Below are positions 21,685 to 29,120 of a stretch of 35,876 bases of DNA, piece by piece. Both the position numbers and the translations under genes were made by a program. Source of the DNA: Streptomyces sp. SBT349 (lineage in GTDB: Bacteria; Actinomycetota; Actinomycetes; Streptomycetales; Streptomycetaceae); the NCBI RefSeq assembly GCF_001083795.1, contig NZ_LAVK01000029.1, positions 1 to 35,876 of the forward strand, read 5' to 3'. The notes under the pieces were generated by a model. The model ran no database searches. It was not told the DNA's origin and worked only from the letters and a program-made list of their open reading frames with translations. Each line of letters opens with the position of its first letter. Position 1 is the first letter of the stretch.

Positions 21685-24362
21685 GGTGCCTCCTCCAGGT
21701 CCTCGACGCAACGGAAGCCGACGGCGTTGCTCGCCCGGGAACGGGCGTACAGGGCCTTGGCGCTGGCCTGGGCGGCGCGCAGCGGGTTGTCGTAGGCGCC
21801 ACCGCAGATGACGGCCTCGTCCCGGGGCTCGGTGACACGGCTGGCGGTCCACTCCCAGACGTTGCCGACCAGGTCGGCCACCCCGTAGGGCGAGCGGTTG
21901 GCCGGGCGTTCGTCGACCGCGGTGACCCAGGCGTGGCCCAGTCCGCCGCGGTCGAACTCCTCCTTGCAGGCTTGGTAGGTGACCAGCGGTCGGCCGGCCC
22001 ACCTGTCGGCGCTGTTGACCGCGTTCAGGTCGGGGGTGTCGCCCCATGGGAAGAGGCGACCGTCGGTGCCGCGGGCCGCAGCCTCCCACTCCAGGGAGGT
22101 GGGCAGGCGTTTGCCTTCCGAGGCGGCGAAGGCATGGGCCGCCCACCAGGTCACGGCGATGGCCGGGTGATTGTCGTACGCCGCGTCGCGGTAGTAGTCC
22201 GCGGCGCGCAGCCGCTGGATCCATGGGGCGTGGCTGGTGCCGGGCGGCTGGTCGGGGTGGTCCCAGGGAGAAGTGCCGTCCGGATGAAGCGCGTCGAGGA
22301 AACGGCGGTAACGGGCGACGGTGACCGGGTACCGGTCGAAACGGACCGGGTGGGGAACGCGGCGCAGCAGGAGGCGTTCGGCGGGGCCCACGAGGTAGAC
22401 GCCGCCGGGCAGCACGCAGTCGTCGGAGGGGGCGGGGTGTGCGGTGCTCGTGGGGTGGGCGAGGAAGGCGCGGAGCTGCTCGGTGAGGTGGGTCCCGCCC
22501 GGCAGGTCGGCCGCGTGTTCCCGGCCGCCCGGGGCACTGAGGTAGCGGGCGGCGAGCCACTCCTGGTAGGCGGAGTGGCGAAAGGCCATGCCCTGCTCAC
22601 CGGCCTGCCGGAACGCCTCGGCCAGGCGGAAGTCCTCCGGCGTGATCCGGCCCTCGTGGAAGACCTGCGGGGTCAGGGCGTTGTGCAGCTCCAACAGTGG
22701 GAAGACCGAGCGCCCTTCGAGGAACGCCCGGCCGCAGGTGCCGGTCAGCGCCGGAGCCAGGTGCTCCAGCCCCGCGGAGGCGAGGACGTGGTCGAGGTGC
22801 GCACCGATCAGTTCCGCGAGTGATGCGGAATCGGACTGGTGGAGCGCGCTGCGCAGTCGGCGTTCCAGCGGTGTACCGGAGACGGATACGTGGGCGTCCC
22901 CGGCGCGCGGGGCGGTGCAGTCCGTCAGGCGCAGCACGGTGAAGCGGGGAACGCGCCGCGGGTCGACGCCGTTGGCGTACATCTGCTCGACAAGCTGCTC
23001 GGACACCGCGCTGGAGGCGTCCAGCAGCCGCCGGATCTGCGGGGAGTCGGCGAGGAACGACACCCGGGAGCTCATGACGACACACGATTCGGCGGACAGC
23101 ACGGCGGCCAGGTCGGCGAACAGCCGCAGGAATCCCGCCGGGCTCGGCTCGTCCACCGCCTCGTCGACGGCATCCAGGACACACAGCGCCGAACCGGAAC
23201 GGATCAGGTAGAGGAACAGCTCGAACGCCCGCGACCGTTCGCGTGGGACACATGGTGCGAGGATCCGGGCGACGTACTCGGCGAAGGTCTCCTCCCTGGA
23301 CTTCAGGCTCAGGTCGAAGTAGAAGCGGAACCGGCGGGCCGCGGGGCCGGATTCGGCGACCAGGCTGCGCAGGAGTGTGCTTTTGCCGCTGCCCGGCCGA
23401 CCGACGATCAGGACGTTGTTCGACCGCTGGACCAGGCCGCCGAGGAGCGAGGCGGCATCCGCCACGTCCGTCAGGCTGCTCTCGCCGGTTCGGGAGTCGC
23501 TGGCGAGCACGGCGGCGGGCACCGGCACCGACAGCGGCGGCAGCTCGGGTACGACGGCCGCGCAGGAGGCCAGATGCGCCTTCAGGTCGACAACGGTGTC
23601 GATGAACCGGTCGTAGTCCACGATGCGGTAATCCCGGCCCAGCAGCGGGTGCACCGCCTCCGTGGCGCGGTCCAGGATGACGAACCTGGTGAGTTTGGGC
23701 AGGCGGGTGCGCAGCAGCTCACCCCCGGTGCTCTCCAGCACGCTGCCCAGTTCGTCCGTGTCCTTGGAGAGCAGCAGCTCCACATATTCGAGTCGGACCC
23801 CGGACTCCCGGCAGAACAGCTGGTAGACCGTCCGTTCGGAGAGCACGAAACGCTTGGCGACCCGGTAGCCCAAGGTCACGTAGAGGCCGGCGAGGAACTC
23901 GACCCGCCGGGCGACCTCCGGCTGCATCCGCGGATCATCCCCGGTCAGCGCCGAGCTGGCGGTACTGGTGAACCACGCCAGCACATCGACCAGCCGCCGC
24001 ACCGCCTGGAGACCGTCCTCCTCGGCGATCTCGTAGCCATCGTGCGTGGAGCGGTTCCGCAGGCGTTGGATGTCGGTGAGCGCGTTGATCACCGCCGTGC
24101 TGCGAATGTGCGGGCGGCAGCCCTTGATCAGTTCGCTGAGCATCCGGCCGGAAGGATCCCCCGGAATCTCGTGGTGATGCCACAGCCGCTTGAGCAGCTT
24201 CTCCGTGATCTTCCCGACCAGCGCGATCGCGTTCTCCGGATAGCCGTCCCCCAGGGACCGCAACGGACGTTCCAGGTCGATCCCGAGATGCTCCGCCACC
24301 CGGGCGTGGTCGTCCAGCTCGCCCCGTAATCGCCGCAGCCGCTCGTCCACCTGAGCACTCAC
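21681..24362 (-). CDS. HEPN-like / NACHT NTPase / FGE-fold STAND protein
   Basis: An 893-residue multidomain protein. Residues 1-135 are helical and HEPN/DUF4145-like with an R-x4-H motif (R102...H107 in RNRSTH), the signature of HEPN ribonucleases. Residues ~145-270 are alpha/beta and could be a degenerate nuclease-like fold (uncertain). The NACHT NTPase follows: P-loop GRPGSGKST (321-329), Walker B LDAVDE with D397, D400 and E401, and arginine sensor SSR (431-433). The winged/helical part to ~620 includes MAFRHSAYQEWLAARYLS. The C-terminus (~645-890) is a formylglycine-generating-enzyme fold: FDRYPVTVARYRRFLDA, RLPTSLEWEAAARG, DLVGNVWEWTAS, CGGAYDN, VGFRC. The cysteine of the usual CRSAxR site is not present, suggesting a binding rather than oxidase role. 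It is GTGA-coupled on both sides. Confidence 0.9.
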   Translation of the reverse strand: MSAQVDERLRRLRGELDDHARVAEHLGIDLERPLRSLGDGYPENAIALVGKITEKLLKRLWHHHEIPGDPSGRMLSELIKGCRPHIRSTAVINALTDIQRLRNRSTHDGYEIAEEDGLQAVRRLVDVLAWFTSTASSALTGDDPRMQPEVARRVEFLAGLYVTLGYRVAKRFVLSERTVYQLFCRESGVRLEYVELLLSKDTDELGSVLESTGGELLRTRLPKLTRFVILDRATEAVHPLLGRDYRIVDYDRFIDTVVDLKAHLASCAAVVPELPPLSVPVPAAVLASDSRTGESSLTDVADAASLLGGLVQRSNNVLIVGRPGSGKSTLLRSLVAESGPAARRFRFYFDLSLKSREETFAEYVARILAPCVPRERSRAFELFLYLIRSGSALCVLDAVDEAVDEPSPAGFLRLFADLAAVLSAESCVVMSSRVSFLADSPQIRRLLDASSAVSEQLVEQMYANGVDPRRVPRFTVLRLTDCTAPRAGDAHVSVSGTPLERRLRSALHQSDSASLAELIGAHLDHVLASAGLEHLAPALTGTCGRAFLEGRSVFPLLELHNALTPQVFHEGRITPEDFRLAEAFRQAGEQGMAFRHSAYQEWLAARYLSAPGGREHAADLPGGTHLTEQLRAFLAHPTSTAHPAPSDDCVLPGGVYLVGPAERLLLRRVPHPVRFDRYPVTVARYRRFLDALHPDGTSPWDHPDQPPGTSHAPWIQRLRAADYYRDAAYDNHPAIAVTWWAAHAFAASEGKRLPTSLEWEAAARGTDGRLFPWGDTPDLNAVNSADRWAGRPLVTYQACKEEFDRGGLGHAWVTAVDERPANRSPYGVADLVGNVWEWTASRVTEPRDEAVICGGAYDNPLRAAQASAKALYARSRASNAVGFRCVEDLEEAP

Positions 24363-25138
24363 CGCGCGCCCCCGGCCGAGGAGCCCTCCCGGACACCGAG
24401 TACGAAGGCGAACCGGTCGGGGAAGACCACCTCGGGCCCCGGGAACCGGGACCTTATCTCCGCGATCCCCGCCTCGATCTCCGCCTCGGAGAACGTGGAG
24501 AGCACCGACATGTAACGCGACCGGACCATGTCCAGATACCGCTCCGTATCGAGCCGCAACTCATGCTCGACATAGGTCAGTTCACTGCGCAGCCCGGCGG
24601 CGCCCAGGTGCTCCACGATGCGCGACGGGTCCGGCTGCAACACCTCGTACCGCCGCAGCGCCTCAGCGAACAGCGGGTACTCGATGGTGGCCGGCAGCAT
24701 GGCCACCAGCAGCCTGCCACCGGGCGCCAGCAGCCCCGCCAGACCCGCCAGCGTGCGCGCCGGGTCCCGCACGTGATGCACCGACTCCTTCAGCCACATC
24801 GCGTCCGCCTGTTCGAAGGGCAGCGCGATGTGCCGTTCGGCGAGATCCTCGGCCGATGCCGGCAACGGCAGAAGGCTCTCCGACTCGCCCAACTGCTCCA
24901 GCATCGCCGCGGACGGATCCGCACACACCACCGGCTGGCGGGGATGAACGGCCGCCACGATGCCCTTGGCGAACAGGCCGGTACCGCAGCCGACATCCGC
25001 CATGCGGTCCCCCGCCCGCAGGCTCAGCGACCGCGCGATCTCAGCCGACATCCATTCCACGAACGCGGGGCTGTAGGCCCAGTTGTCGTCGTAGGAGCCC
25101 GCGAGCCGCTGATAGTGCTCCCCCATGTCACGCCGCAC
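24359..25138 (-). CDS. Class I SAM-dependent methyltransferase, first gene of the NACHT cassette
   Basis: A 259-residue methyltransferase of the Methyltransf_11/25 type. Motif I is DVGCGTGLFAKG (about 48-59), followed by VVCADPSAAMLEQL (SAM ribose-binding acidic residue), DAMWLKESVHHVRDPARTLA and LLAPGGRLLVAMLP, then a variable helical C-terminus. The acceptor is not predictable; small-molecule methyltransferases look most similar. The GTG at 25136-25138 has GGGAGG 5 nt upstream; a downstream ATG (25124-25126) is too far from that site. Its TGA (24359-24361) overlaps the NACHT gene GTG as GTGA, tying it to the cassette. It may be an accessory enzyme of the system or a host gene captured by the operon. 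Confidence 0.88.
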   Translation of the reverse strand: MRRDMGEHYQRLAGSYDDNWAYSPAFVEWMSAEIARSLSLRAGDRMADVGCGTGLFAKGIVAAVHPRQPVVCADPSAAMLEQLGESESLLPLPASAEDLAERHIALPFEQADAMWLKESVHHVRDPARTLAGLAGLLAPGGRLLVAMLPATIEYPLFAEALRRYEVLQPDPSRIVEHLGAAGLRSELTYVEHELRLDTERYLDMVRSRYMSVLSTFSEAEIEAGIAEIRSRFPGPEVVFPDRFAFVLGVREGSSAGGAR

Positions 25139-25268
25139 CAGCGCCTCCCGACACCCACTGATCACCAGCACTGACTCCCAGCACCCTGCCAGGCTACCCA
25201 GCCAGCCTCCCCGCCAACGGGCCGGCGCAAGCGCCCGGCAGGCCCGGCGGCCTCGCGCGGGCGACGCG

Positions 25269-25511
25269 TCACCGGAAGCCACGCCCCATCGCGCGGGGGT
25301 CGACCACGCGTGCCGCCCACAGGACCGTGGTGCGGGTCATGGTCAACGAGTCGCCGCCGCCGAAGTGGAGGCGCTTCCCGCCGCCGGCGAGGGCGGTCAT
25401 GTCCTGAACGGTGAACGCCTGGCCGCCGACCATCAGTTGGTCGCCCCGGCGCACGGTGCCCGCGTCTATCTCGACCGACACCACCACGCCCATCCGGGGC
25501 CGGGGACTCAT
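25269..25511 (-). CDS. Small conserved-looking protein in the WhiJ-type locus
   Basis: An 80-residue protein with beta-strand-rich pattern: MGVVVSVEIDAGTVRRGDQL, MVGGQAFTVQDMTALAGGGK, RLHFGGGDSLTMTRTTVLW. It looks like a small barrel, and I do not know its function. Proteins of this sort occur next to XRE/DUF397/ATPase clusters in Streptomyces. The ATG at 25509-25511 overlaps the TGA of the 33-residue gene upstream as ATGA, so it is the third gene of a minus-strand operon led by the HATPase gene. Confidence 0.75.
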   Translation of the reverse strand: MSPRPRMGVVVSVEIDAGTVRRGDQLMVGGQAFTVQDMTALAGGGKRLHFGGGDSLTMTRTTVLWAARVVDPRAMGRGFR

Positions 25512-25609
25512 CGGAGCACCACCGCCAGCGCCACCGTCAACGAGAGCCCGGCTCCGACGACGACCTGTGCCACGACCTCCGCGCGGCTGGTGGGTGTCAA
25601 GCGATCCAT
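25508..25609 (-). CDS. 33-aa single-span membrane peptide
   Basis: A very short gene: a charged N-terminus (MDRLTPTSRAEV) then one hydrophobic segment (VVAQVVVGAGLSLTVALAVV) ending in LR. The ATG lies inside the 3' end of the HATPase gene (13-nt overlap) and its TGA overlaps the next ATG as ATGA. Tight packing between two genes and codon usage like theirs support it being real. It could anchor or modulate the neighbouring kinase-like protein; that is a guess. Confidence 0.6.
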   Translation of the reverse strand: MDRLTPTSRAEVVAQVVVGAGLSLTVALAVVLR

Positions 25610-26007
25610 CTGTCCCCCTTGAGGGTGAAAACGAGACTCTTCCCGGTCGTGGTCCGCTCCGTGCGCCAGTGGGAGGCGAGCAGGCCGAGGAGTTCCAGCC
25701 CCCGGCCGCCCTCGTCCATCTCGTCGGCCATCCGGACGGCGGGAACCGCACTCCCCCGGTCGTGCACCTCGACCTGCACGCTTCCGTCGGCGAGCGAGGG
25801 CGAGTGGCACAGCACGAAGAAGTCGGCGCCGTGGGAATGGAGGACCGCGTTGGTGGCGAGCTCCGAGACCAGCAGCTCGACGGTGCCCGAGTCGATCCAC
25901 GGAAAGGCGGCGTACGCCTCCACCGCTATCCGCCTGGCCTGCGCCACGGCCCCGGGCTCACACCGGTACCTTCCGATGGCCAGAACGTGCCTGCGCTCCT
26001 GCATCAC
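25597..26007 (-). CDS. ATP-binding anti-sigma-factor-like serine kinase (HATPase_c_2)
   Basis: A 136-residue GHKL protein of the SpoIIAB/RsbW type. The N-box is LLVSELATNAVLHSHG, the G1 box VEVHDRGSAVP, and the G2 region EGGRGLELLGLLASHW. These proteins bind ATP, sequester sigma factors or phosphorylate anti-sigma antagonists; streptomycetes have dozens, often beside XRE/DUF397 pairs as in the abaA and whiJ-like loci. The start is ATG at 26005-26007, with a second ATG next. It is divergent from the XRE regulator, sharing a ~200-bp region that contains a strong dyad. Confidence 0.88.
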   Translation of the reverse strand: MMQERRHVLAIGRYRCEPGAVAQARRIAVEAYAAFPWIDSGTVELLVSELATNAVLHSHGADFFVLCHSPSLADGSVQVEVHDRGSAVPAVRMADEMDEGGRGLELLGLLASHWRTERTTTGKSLVFTLKGDRWIA

Positions 26008-26083
26008 GCCTCCTCCGACCGCGCACGATCAAGGACTACGCACGGCATACGGACTGCTCCGCAGCGTGCACATCAGAGTGTGG

Positions 26084-26105
26084 TGCGTAACCACGTGAGT
26101 ACGCA
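26084..26105. promoter_or_regulatory. Dyad operator in the divergent HATPase/XRE intergenic region
   Basis: TGCGTA (26084-26089) and TACGCA (26100-26105) are perfect inverted arms around a centre containing CACGTG; only two of eleven base pairs mismatch. A third TACGCA lies at 26038-26043. The position between the divergent regulator and ATPase genes suggests a binding site for the XRE protein at 26207-27085 or a global regulator. Confidence 0.5.
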
Positions 26106-26206
26106 AGTCCATCGCTCGGATTCCTCCGATCGTGGCCTGGCGTGATCGCCTGACCCGCTACGCTGCTGGTGTCAGGGTCCGTCCATCCGCCCGCCGGGAG
26201 GCAGTT

Positions 26207-27085
26207 GTGTCGGCGAGCGTCAACACGAACGCGCTCCAGATCTTGCGTGACCTCGGCGACGAGCTGCGCGACGTCCGTATCGCCGCTGGCTACGCCTCAC
26301 AGGTGGTTGCCGCAAAGAAGCTGAAGTGTTCGCAGAACAAGGTCAGTTACATCGAGCGCGGCAAGCGGTGGCCCGATGACGACCTGCTCCGCCGGATGTT
26401 CGACCTCTATGGCGTGGACGACGCGAAGCGTGCCGAGATCAGGGCACTGATCCGCGCGGGCAAGTCCATCCGGAAGCCCTGGTGGGAAGCGACCGAGTAC
26501 CGCGAAGTCTTCAGCGGGGCGAGCATGCAGCCGTTCCCACTTGAGGACGCAGCAGAACGAGGCTGGTACCACTCCGGCACCTACGTCCCTGGGCTGCTCC
26601 AGACGAGGGCATACACGACGGCCCTGGTCTCATTCGGCCAGAGAGACGAGAGCGCGAGACATCGCGAGGTCTTCATCGATGCGCGGATGAGACGGCAGGA
26701 CGTTCTGACACGCCCCCGTCCCCTGATTCTTCAGGCCACGTTCCTGGAGGCAGCCCTGCGGGCTGTCGTCGGCGGCCCCGAGGTCATGCGGGAGCAACTT
26801 CAGCAACTGCGGGGTACAGCCAGCCGCCCGAACATCACATTGCGTGCGATCCCGTTCACGGCGGGGGTTCCAGCGACTCTAGGCGCGCCCTTCACGTTGT
26901 TCGATTTCCCCGGTCCGGCAGATAATCGAAGCGTAGTCATCCGCGAGACCTCACGTTCCGACGAGGTGACGGAGGAAGCATCAGTAGTACGCATGATGCG
27001 CCGGAGATTCACCGACCTCGCGGAGTACGCGCTCAGCCCGAAGGACACCGTCCGCCTCATCGAAGAAATCGAGACGTCACTGTGA
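26207..27085 (+). CDS. WhiJ-like XRE family regulator with DUF5753
   Basis: A 292-residue DNA-binding regulator. The N-terminal helix-turn-helix (about 12-70) reads LGDELRDVRIAAGYASQVVA, SQNKVSYIERGKRWPDDDLL. The rest is DUF5753, starting near the typical WWEATEYREVFSG and including YVPGLLQTRAYTTALV, FIDARMRRQDVLTRPRP, ITLRAIPFTAGV and FTLFDFPG. Such proteins act with a cognate DUF397 protein to control development or antibiotic genes. I chose GTG at 26207 because GGGAGG lies 6 nt upstream and the family N-terminus aligns; the frame is open further upstream. Its TGA overlaps the first DUF397 gene as GTGA. Confidence 0.92.
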   Translation: MSASVNTNALQILRDLGDELRDVRIAAGYASQVVAAKKLKCSQNKVSYIERGKRWPDDDLLRRMFDLYGVDDAKRAEIRALIRAGKSIRKPWWEATEYREVFSGASMQPFPLEDAAERGWYHSGTYVPGLLQTRAYTTALVSFGQRDESARHREVFIDARMRRQDVLTRPRPLILQATFLEAALRAVVGGPEVMREQLQQLRGTASRPNITLRAIPFTAGVPATLGAPFTLFDFPGPADNRSVVIRETSRSDEVTEEASVVRMMRRRFTDLAEYALSPKDTVRLIEEIETSL

Positions 27086-27318
27086 GCACTGAGAAGAACG
27101 ACCTCTACGCTGAACCGCTCGACGGGGAGTGGATCAAGTCCAGCTACAGCACGACGAACGGTGACGCCTGCGTTCGGCTCATGAGGATCCACGGCGGGGT
27201 CGCCCTGGACGACTCCAAGTCCCCTCACCGCGAGCCCCTCCGCTACACCCCCACCGAACTCGCCGCGTTCATCCAAGCCGCCAAAGCAGGAGAGTTCGAC
27301 CACCTCATCGACAACTGA
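27082..27318 (+). CDS. DUF397 protein, copy 1
   Basis: A 78-residue small acidic protein with the DUF397 hallmarks: GEWIKSSYS at the N-terminus, CVRLMRIHGGVALDDSKSP, and TPTELAAFIQAAKAGEFDHL at the C-terminus. DUF397 proteins partner XRE/DUF5753 regulators and are thought to modulate their DNA binding. The GTG start overlaps the regulator TGA (GTGA). It differs from copy 2 almost only in the first ~35 residues. Confidence 0.93.
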   Translation: MSTEKNDLYAEPLDGEWIKSSYSTTNGDACVRLMRIHGGVALDDSKSPHREPLRYTPTELAAFIQAAKAGEFDHLIDN

Positions 27319-27328
27319 CGAGGGAGTC

Positions 27329-27565
27329 ATGAGCACCGACAAGGACCAGCTCTACACCGCGCCGCTCAACGGTGAGTGGATCAAGTCCAGCTACAGCAAC
27401 GGCAGCGGTGACGACTGCGTGCGTCTCATGAGGATCCACGGCGGGGTCGCCCTGGACGACTCCAAGTCACCCCACCGCGAGCCCCTCCGCTACACCCCCA
27501 CCGAACTCGCCGCCTTCATCCAAGCCGCCAAAGCAGGAGAGTTCGACCACCTCATCGACAACTGA
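27329..27565 (+). CDS. DUF397 protein, copy 2 (tandem duplicate)
   Basis: A 78-residue DUF397 protein beginning 247 bp after copy 1, ungapped relative to it. From RLMRIHGGVALDDSKSP to the end FDHLIDN the two proteins are identical, and the DNA there differs at only a few synonymous positions (27181-27318 versus 27428-27565). The N-terminal ~35 residues differ at about ten sites (TTNGDA versus GSGDD, for example). An ATG at 27329 follows GAGGGAG. This suggests a recent duplication or gene conversion, with selection allowing variation only at the N-terminus. Both probably act with the upstream regulator. Confidence 0.93.
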   Translation: MSTDKDQLYTAPLNGEWIKSSYSNGSGDDCVRLMRIHGGVALDDSKSPHREPLRYTPTELAAFIQAAKAGEFDHLIDN

Positions 27566-27596
27566 GCCTCGCGGGCCGCGCTTCCGGTCGGGGTGG

Positions 27597-28256
27597 CTAG
27601 CCGATTCCCTTGGCGGTGCGCAGGACGGGGGTGCCGGACTCCTCCAGGACGGTCAGGATCTCTCGATGGTCCGTGAGCCTGATCTCCGTCCACTCACCGC
27701 CTCTGGTCAGGATGTCGACGCCGGGGAATCCCCACACCCCCTTCCCCAGCAGTTCCTCGGCCAGTTGGATCTCCGGGAACGGGATGGCGGCGAGCTCGCC
27801 CCCCGGGGTCAGCACACGGATGCGCCCGTCGTGGTAGGTCACCACTCCGGCGTCCCTTCCGAGTTGGCCCGGTGCCGAGCGGGCCAGCCCTCGGTATCCG
27901 GGCATGGCCGAGACCGCCCGCTCCACGCGGCGCCGCCGTCGCGCGCGGAGGATGGTCTGCGGTAGGACGAAGGGCAGGCCGATCAGCACCAGCCACGCCG
28001 CGAGCGCCCAGAGCGGCACGATCCAGAACGGCTCGCCGTCCTGCGCCAGGGCGATCCCGCCCAGCAGGCCGAGGCCGAGGAAGACGGCGAAGGGGACGCC
28101 GAGGATGACGCCGGTCCGCGCCTTCGAGTAGGGCACGGGGTGTCGGGCGAGCGCGGCCAGCCCGTGCTCGCCGACGTGCGCGAGGGTGTGCCGCCGGCGC
28201 AGATCGGGTGGGAACTCATGGCGCGGCGTGTGCGGGAAGATCAACCTGCGCGTCAT
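27597..28256 (-). CDS. Two-span membrane protein of the type VII-like operon
   Basis: A 219-residue protein, not recognised. A basic N-terminal region (FPHTPRHEFPPDLRRRH) precedes two membrane helices (VILGVPFAVFLGLGLLGGIA and WIVPLWALAAWLVLIGLPFV). A cytoplasmic C-terminal domain (about 120-219) has beta-rich character: VVTYHDGRIRVLTPGGEL, WGFPGVDILTRGGEWTEIRL. The ATG at 28254-28256 has AGAGG just upstream; an in-frame extension would overlap the preceding gene. It is the last gene of the minus-strand run 30678-27597. Placement suggests an accessory membrane component or immunity function for the secreted protein encoded upstream; this is inference. Confidence 0.75.
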   Translation of the reverse strand: MTRRLIFPHTPRHEFPPDLRRRHTLAHVGEHGLAALARHPVPYSKARTGVILGVPFAVFLGLGLLGGIALAQDGEPFWIVPLWALAAWLVLIGLPFVLPQTILRARRRRRVERAVSAMPGYRGLARSAPGQLGRDAGVVTYHDGRIRVLTPGGELAAIPFPEIQLAEELLGKGVWGFPGVDILTRGGEWTEIRLTDHREILTVLEESGTPVLRTAKGIG

Positions 28257-28287
28257 CTGCCTCTGCCCGCCTCTCTCTTGCGCACCG

Positions 28288-29064
28288 TCAGGGTGCCAGT
28301 TCCTTCGCCCCGGTGTCCGGCGCCGCCGCGCCGTTCCCCTCCGGTTCGCCATCGCCGCCCGCGAGCTTCGACTTACCGGCGATGAGGGCGATCAGCATGG
28401 CCAGCATCTCGTCCTGCTCCGGGTCCAGGCTGATACCCGTGACGAGCAGTCCGTACTCGGCGCCCGGCGCGAAGGCGAGCGCGGCGGCCATGCCACCCTG
28501 CGGAGCCTCGGCGACATCCTCGGGCAGGCCGCCGGGCGGTGTCAGGGACGTCCGGCCGATGACGCCGAGGCCAAGGCCCATCTCCGTCTCGTAGCTCTCG
28601 ACATGGGAGACGAAGGCCAGTTCCGACTGCGGGATCATCCGTTTCAGCAGTGCCGTCGTGTCGATCTCGGGATTGACCTTCGGCAGCCGCATCGTGGTCA
28701 CGAGTATCTGCCACAGGGCCGCCGCCCGGCCGTCGTCCGGCGGGACGCTGATGACGCCGTGGGTGAGGAACCCGTTGGACCACAGCCGGTCCCGCCACAG
28801 CATCAGCCCGTCGACGATCTCGGTGTGTCCCTCGCCCGGCATGTTCGGGAAGAGCCGCGGTATCACGTCCGCGTACCGGCGCCGGGCCGCCTCGGGGTCG
28901 GCCCCGTCCGCGAGGAAGTCGAACCAGTCGTTCGGCAGGTAGAGCAAGGCGGGAGGCCCGCCGCCGAAGATGTCCTCCTCCGGCGCCTCGTGTTCCCGCG
29001 CCTCGCCGCCCGAGGGGGCGTCTTCCCCGGGTCGCCCCGGTCCTCCTGAGTGGGATGCTTCCAC
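28288..29064 (-). CDS. Uncharacterised protein of the type VII-like operon
   Basis: A 258-residue soluble protein, not recognised. It begins with a ~35-residue low-complexity Gly/Pro/Glu segment and continues with a folded region: LLYLPNDWFDFLADGADPEA, RRRYADVIPRLFPNMPGEG, FLTHGVISVPPDDGRAAALW, SHVESYETEMGLGLGVIGRT, and a hydrophobic EQDEMLAMLIALIAGKSK near the C-terminus, then a disordered tail. The GTG at 29062-29064 has GGGAGGGG about 9 nt upstream. Its place between the WXG-type secreted protein and the membrane protein suggests a dedicated chaperone or immunity factor. I cannot decide between these. Confidence 0.75.
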   Translation of the reverse strand: MEASHSGGPGRPGEDAPSGGEAREHEAPEEDIFGGGPPALLYLPNDWFDFLADGADPEAARRRYADVIPRLFPNMPGEGHTEIVDGLMLWRDRLWSNGFLTHGVISVPPDDGRAAALWQILVTTMRLPKVNPEIDTTALLKRMIPQSELAFVSHVESYETEMGLGLGVIGRTSLTPPGGLPEDVAEAPQGGMAAALAFAPGAEYGLLVTGISLDPEQDEMLAMLIALIAGKSKLAGGDGEPEGNGAAAPDTGAKELAP

Positions 29065-29120
29065 GGTGTCGCCCCTCCCTGTGTGCCCCTGTGAACCCCT
29101 GTGGCGTGCGTGCGCGTGGC

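Noticed and set aside
21681..22400. FGE-fold domain as the variable region of a diversity-generating retroelement
   Set aside because: No template repeat or reverse transcriptase lies near; the only RT-related sequence (2151-2480) is a group II intron HNH fragment 19 kb away.
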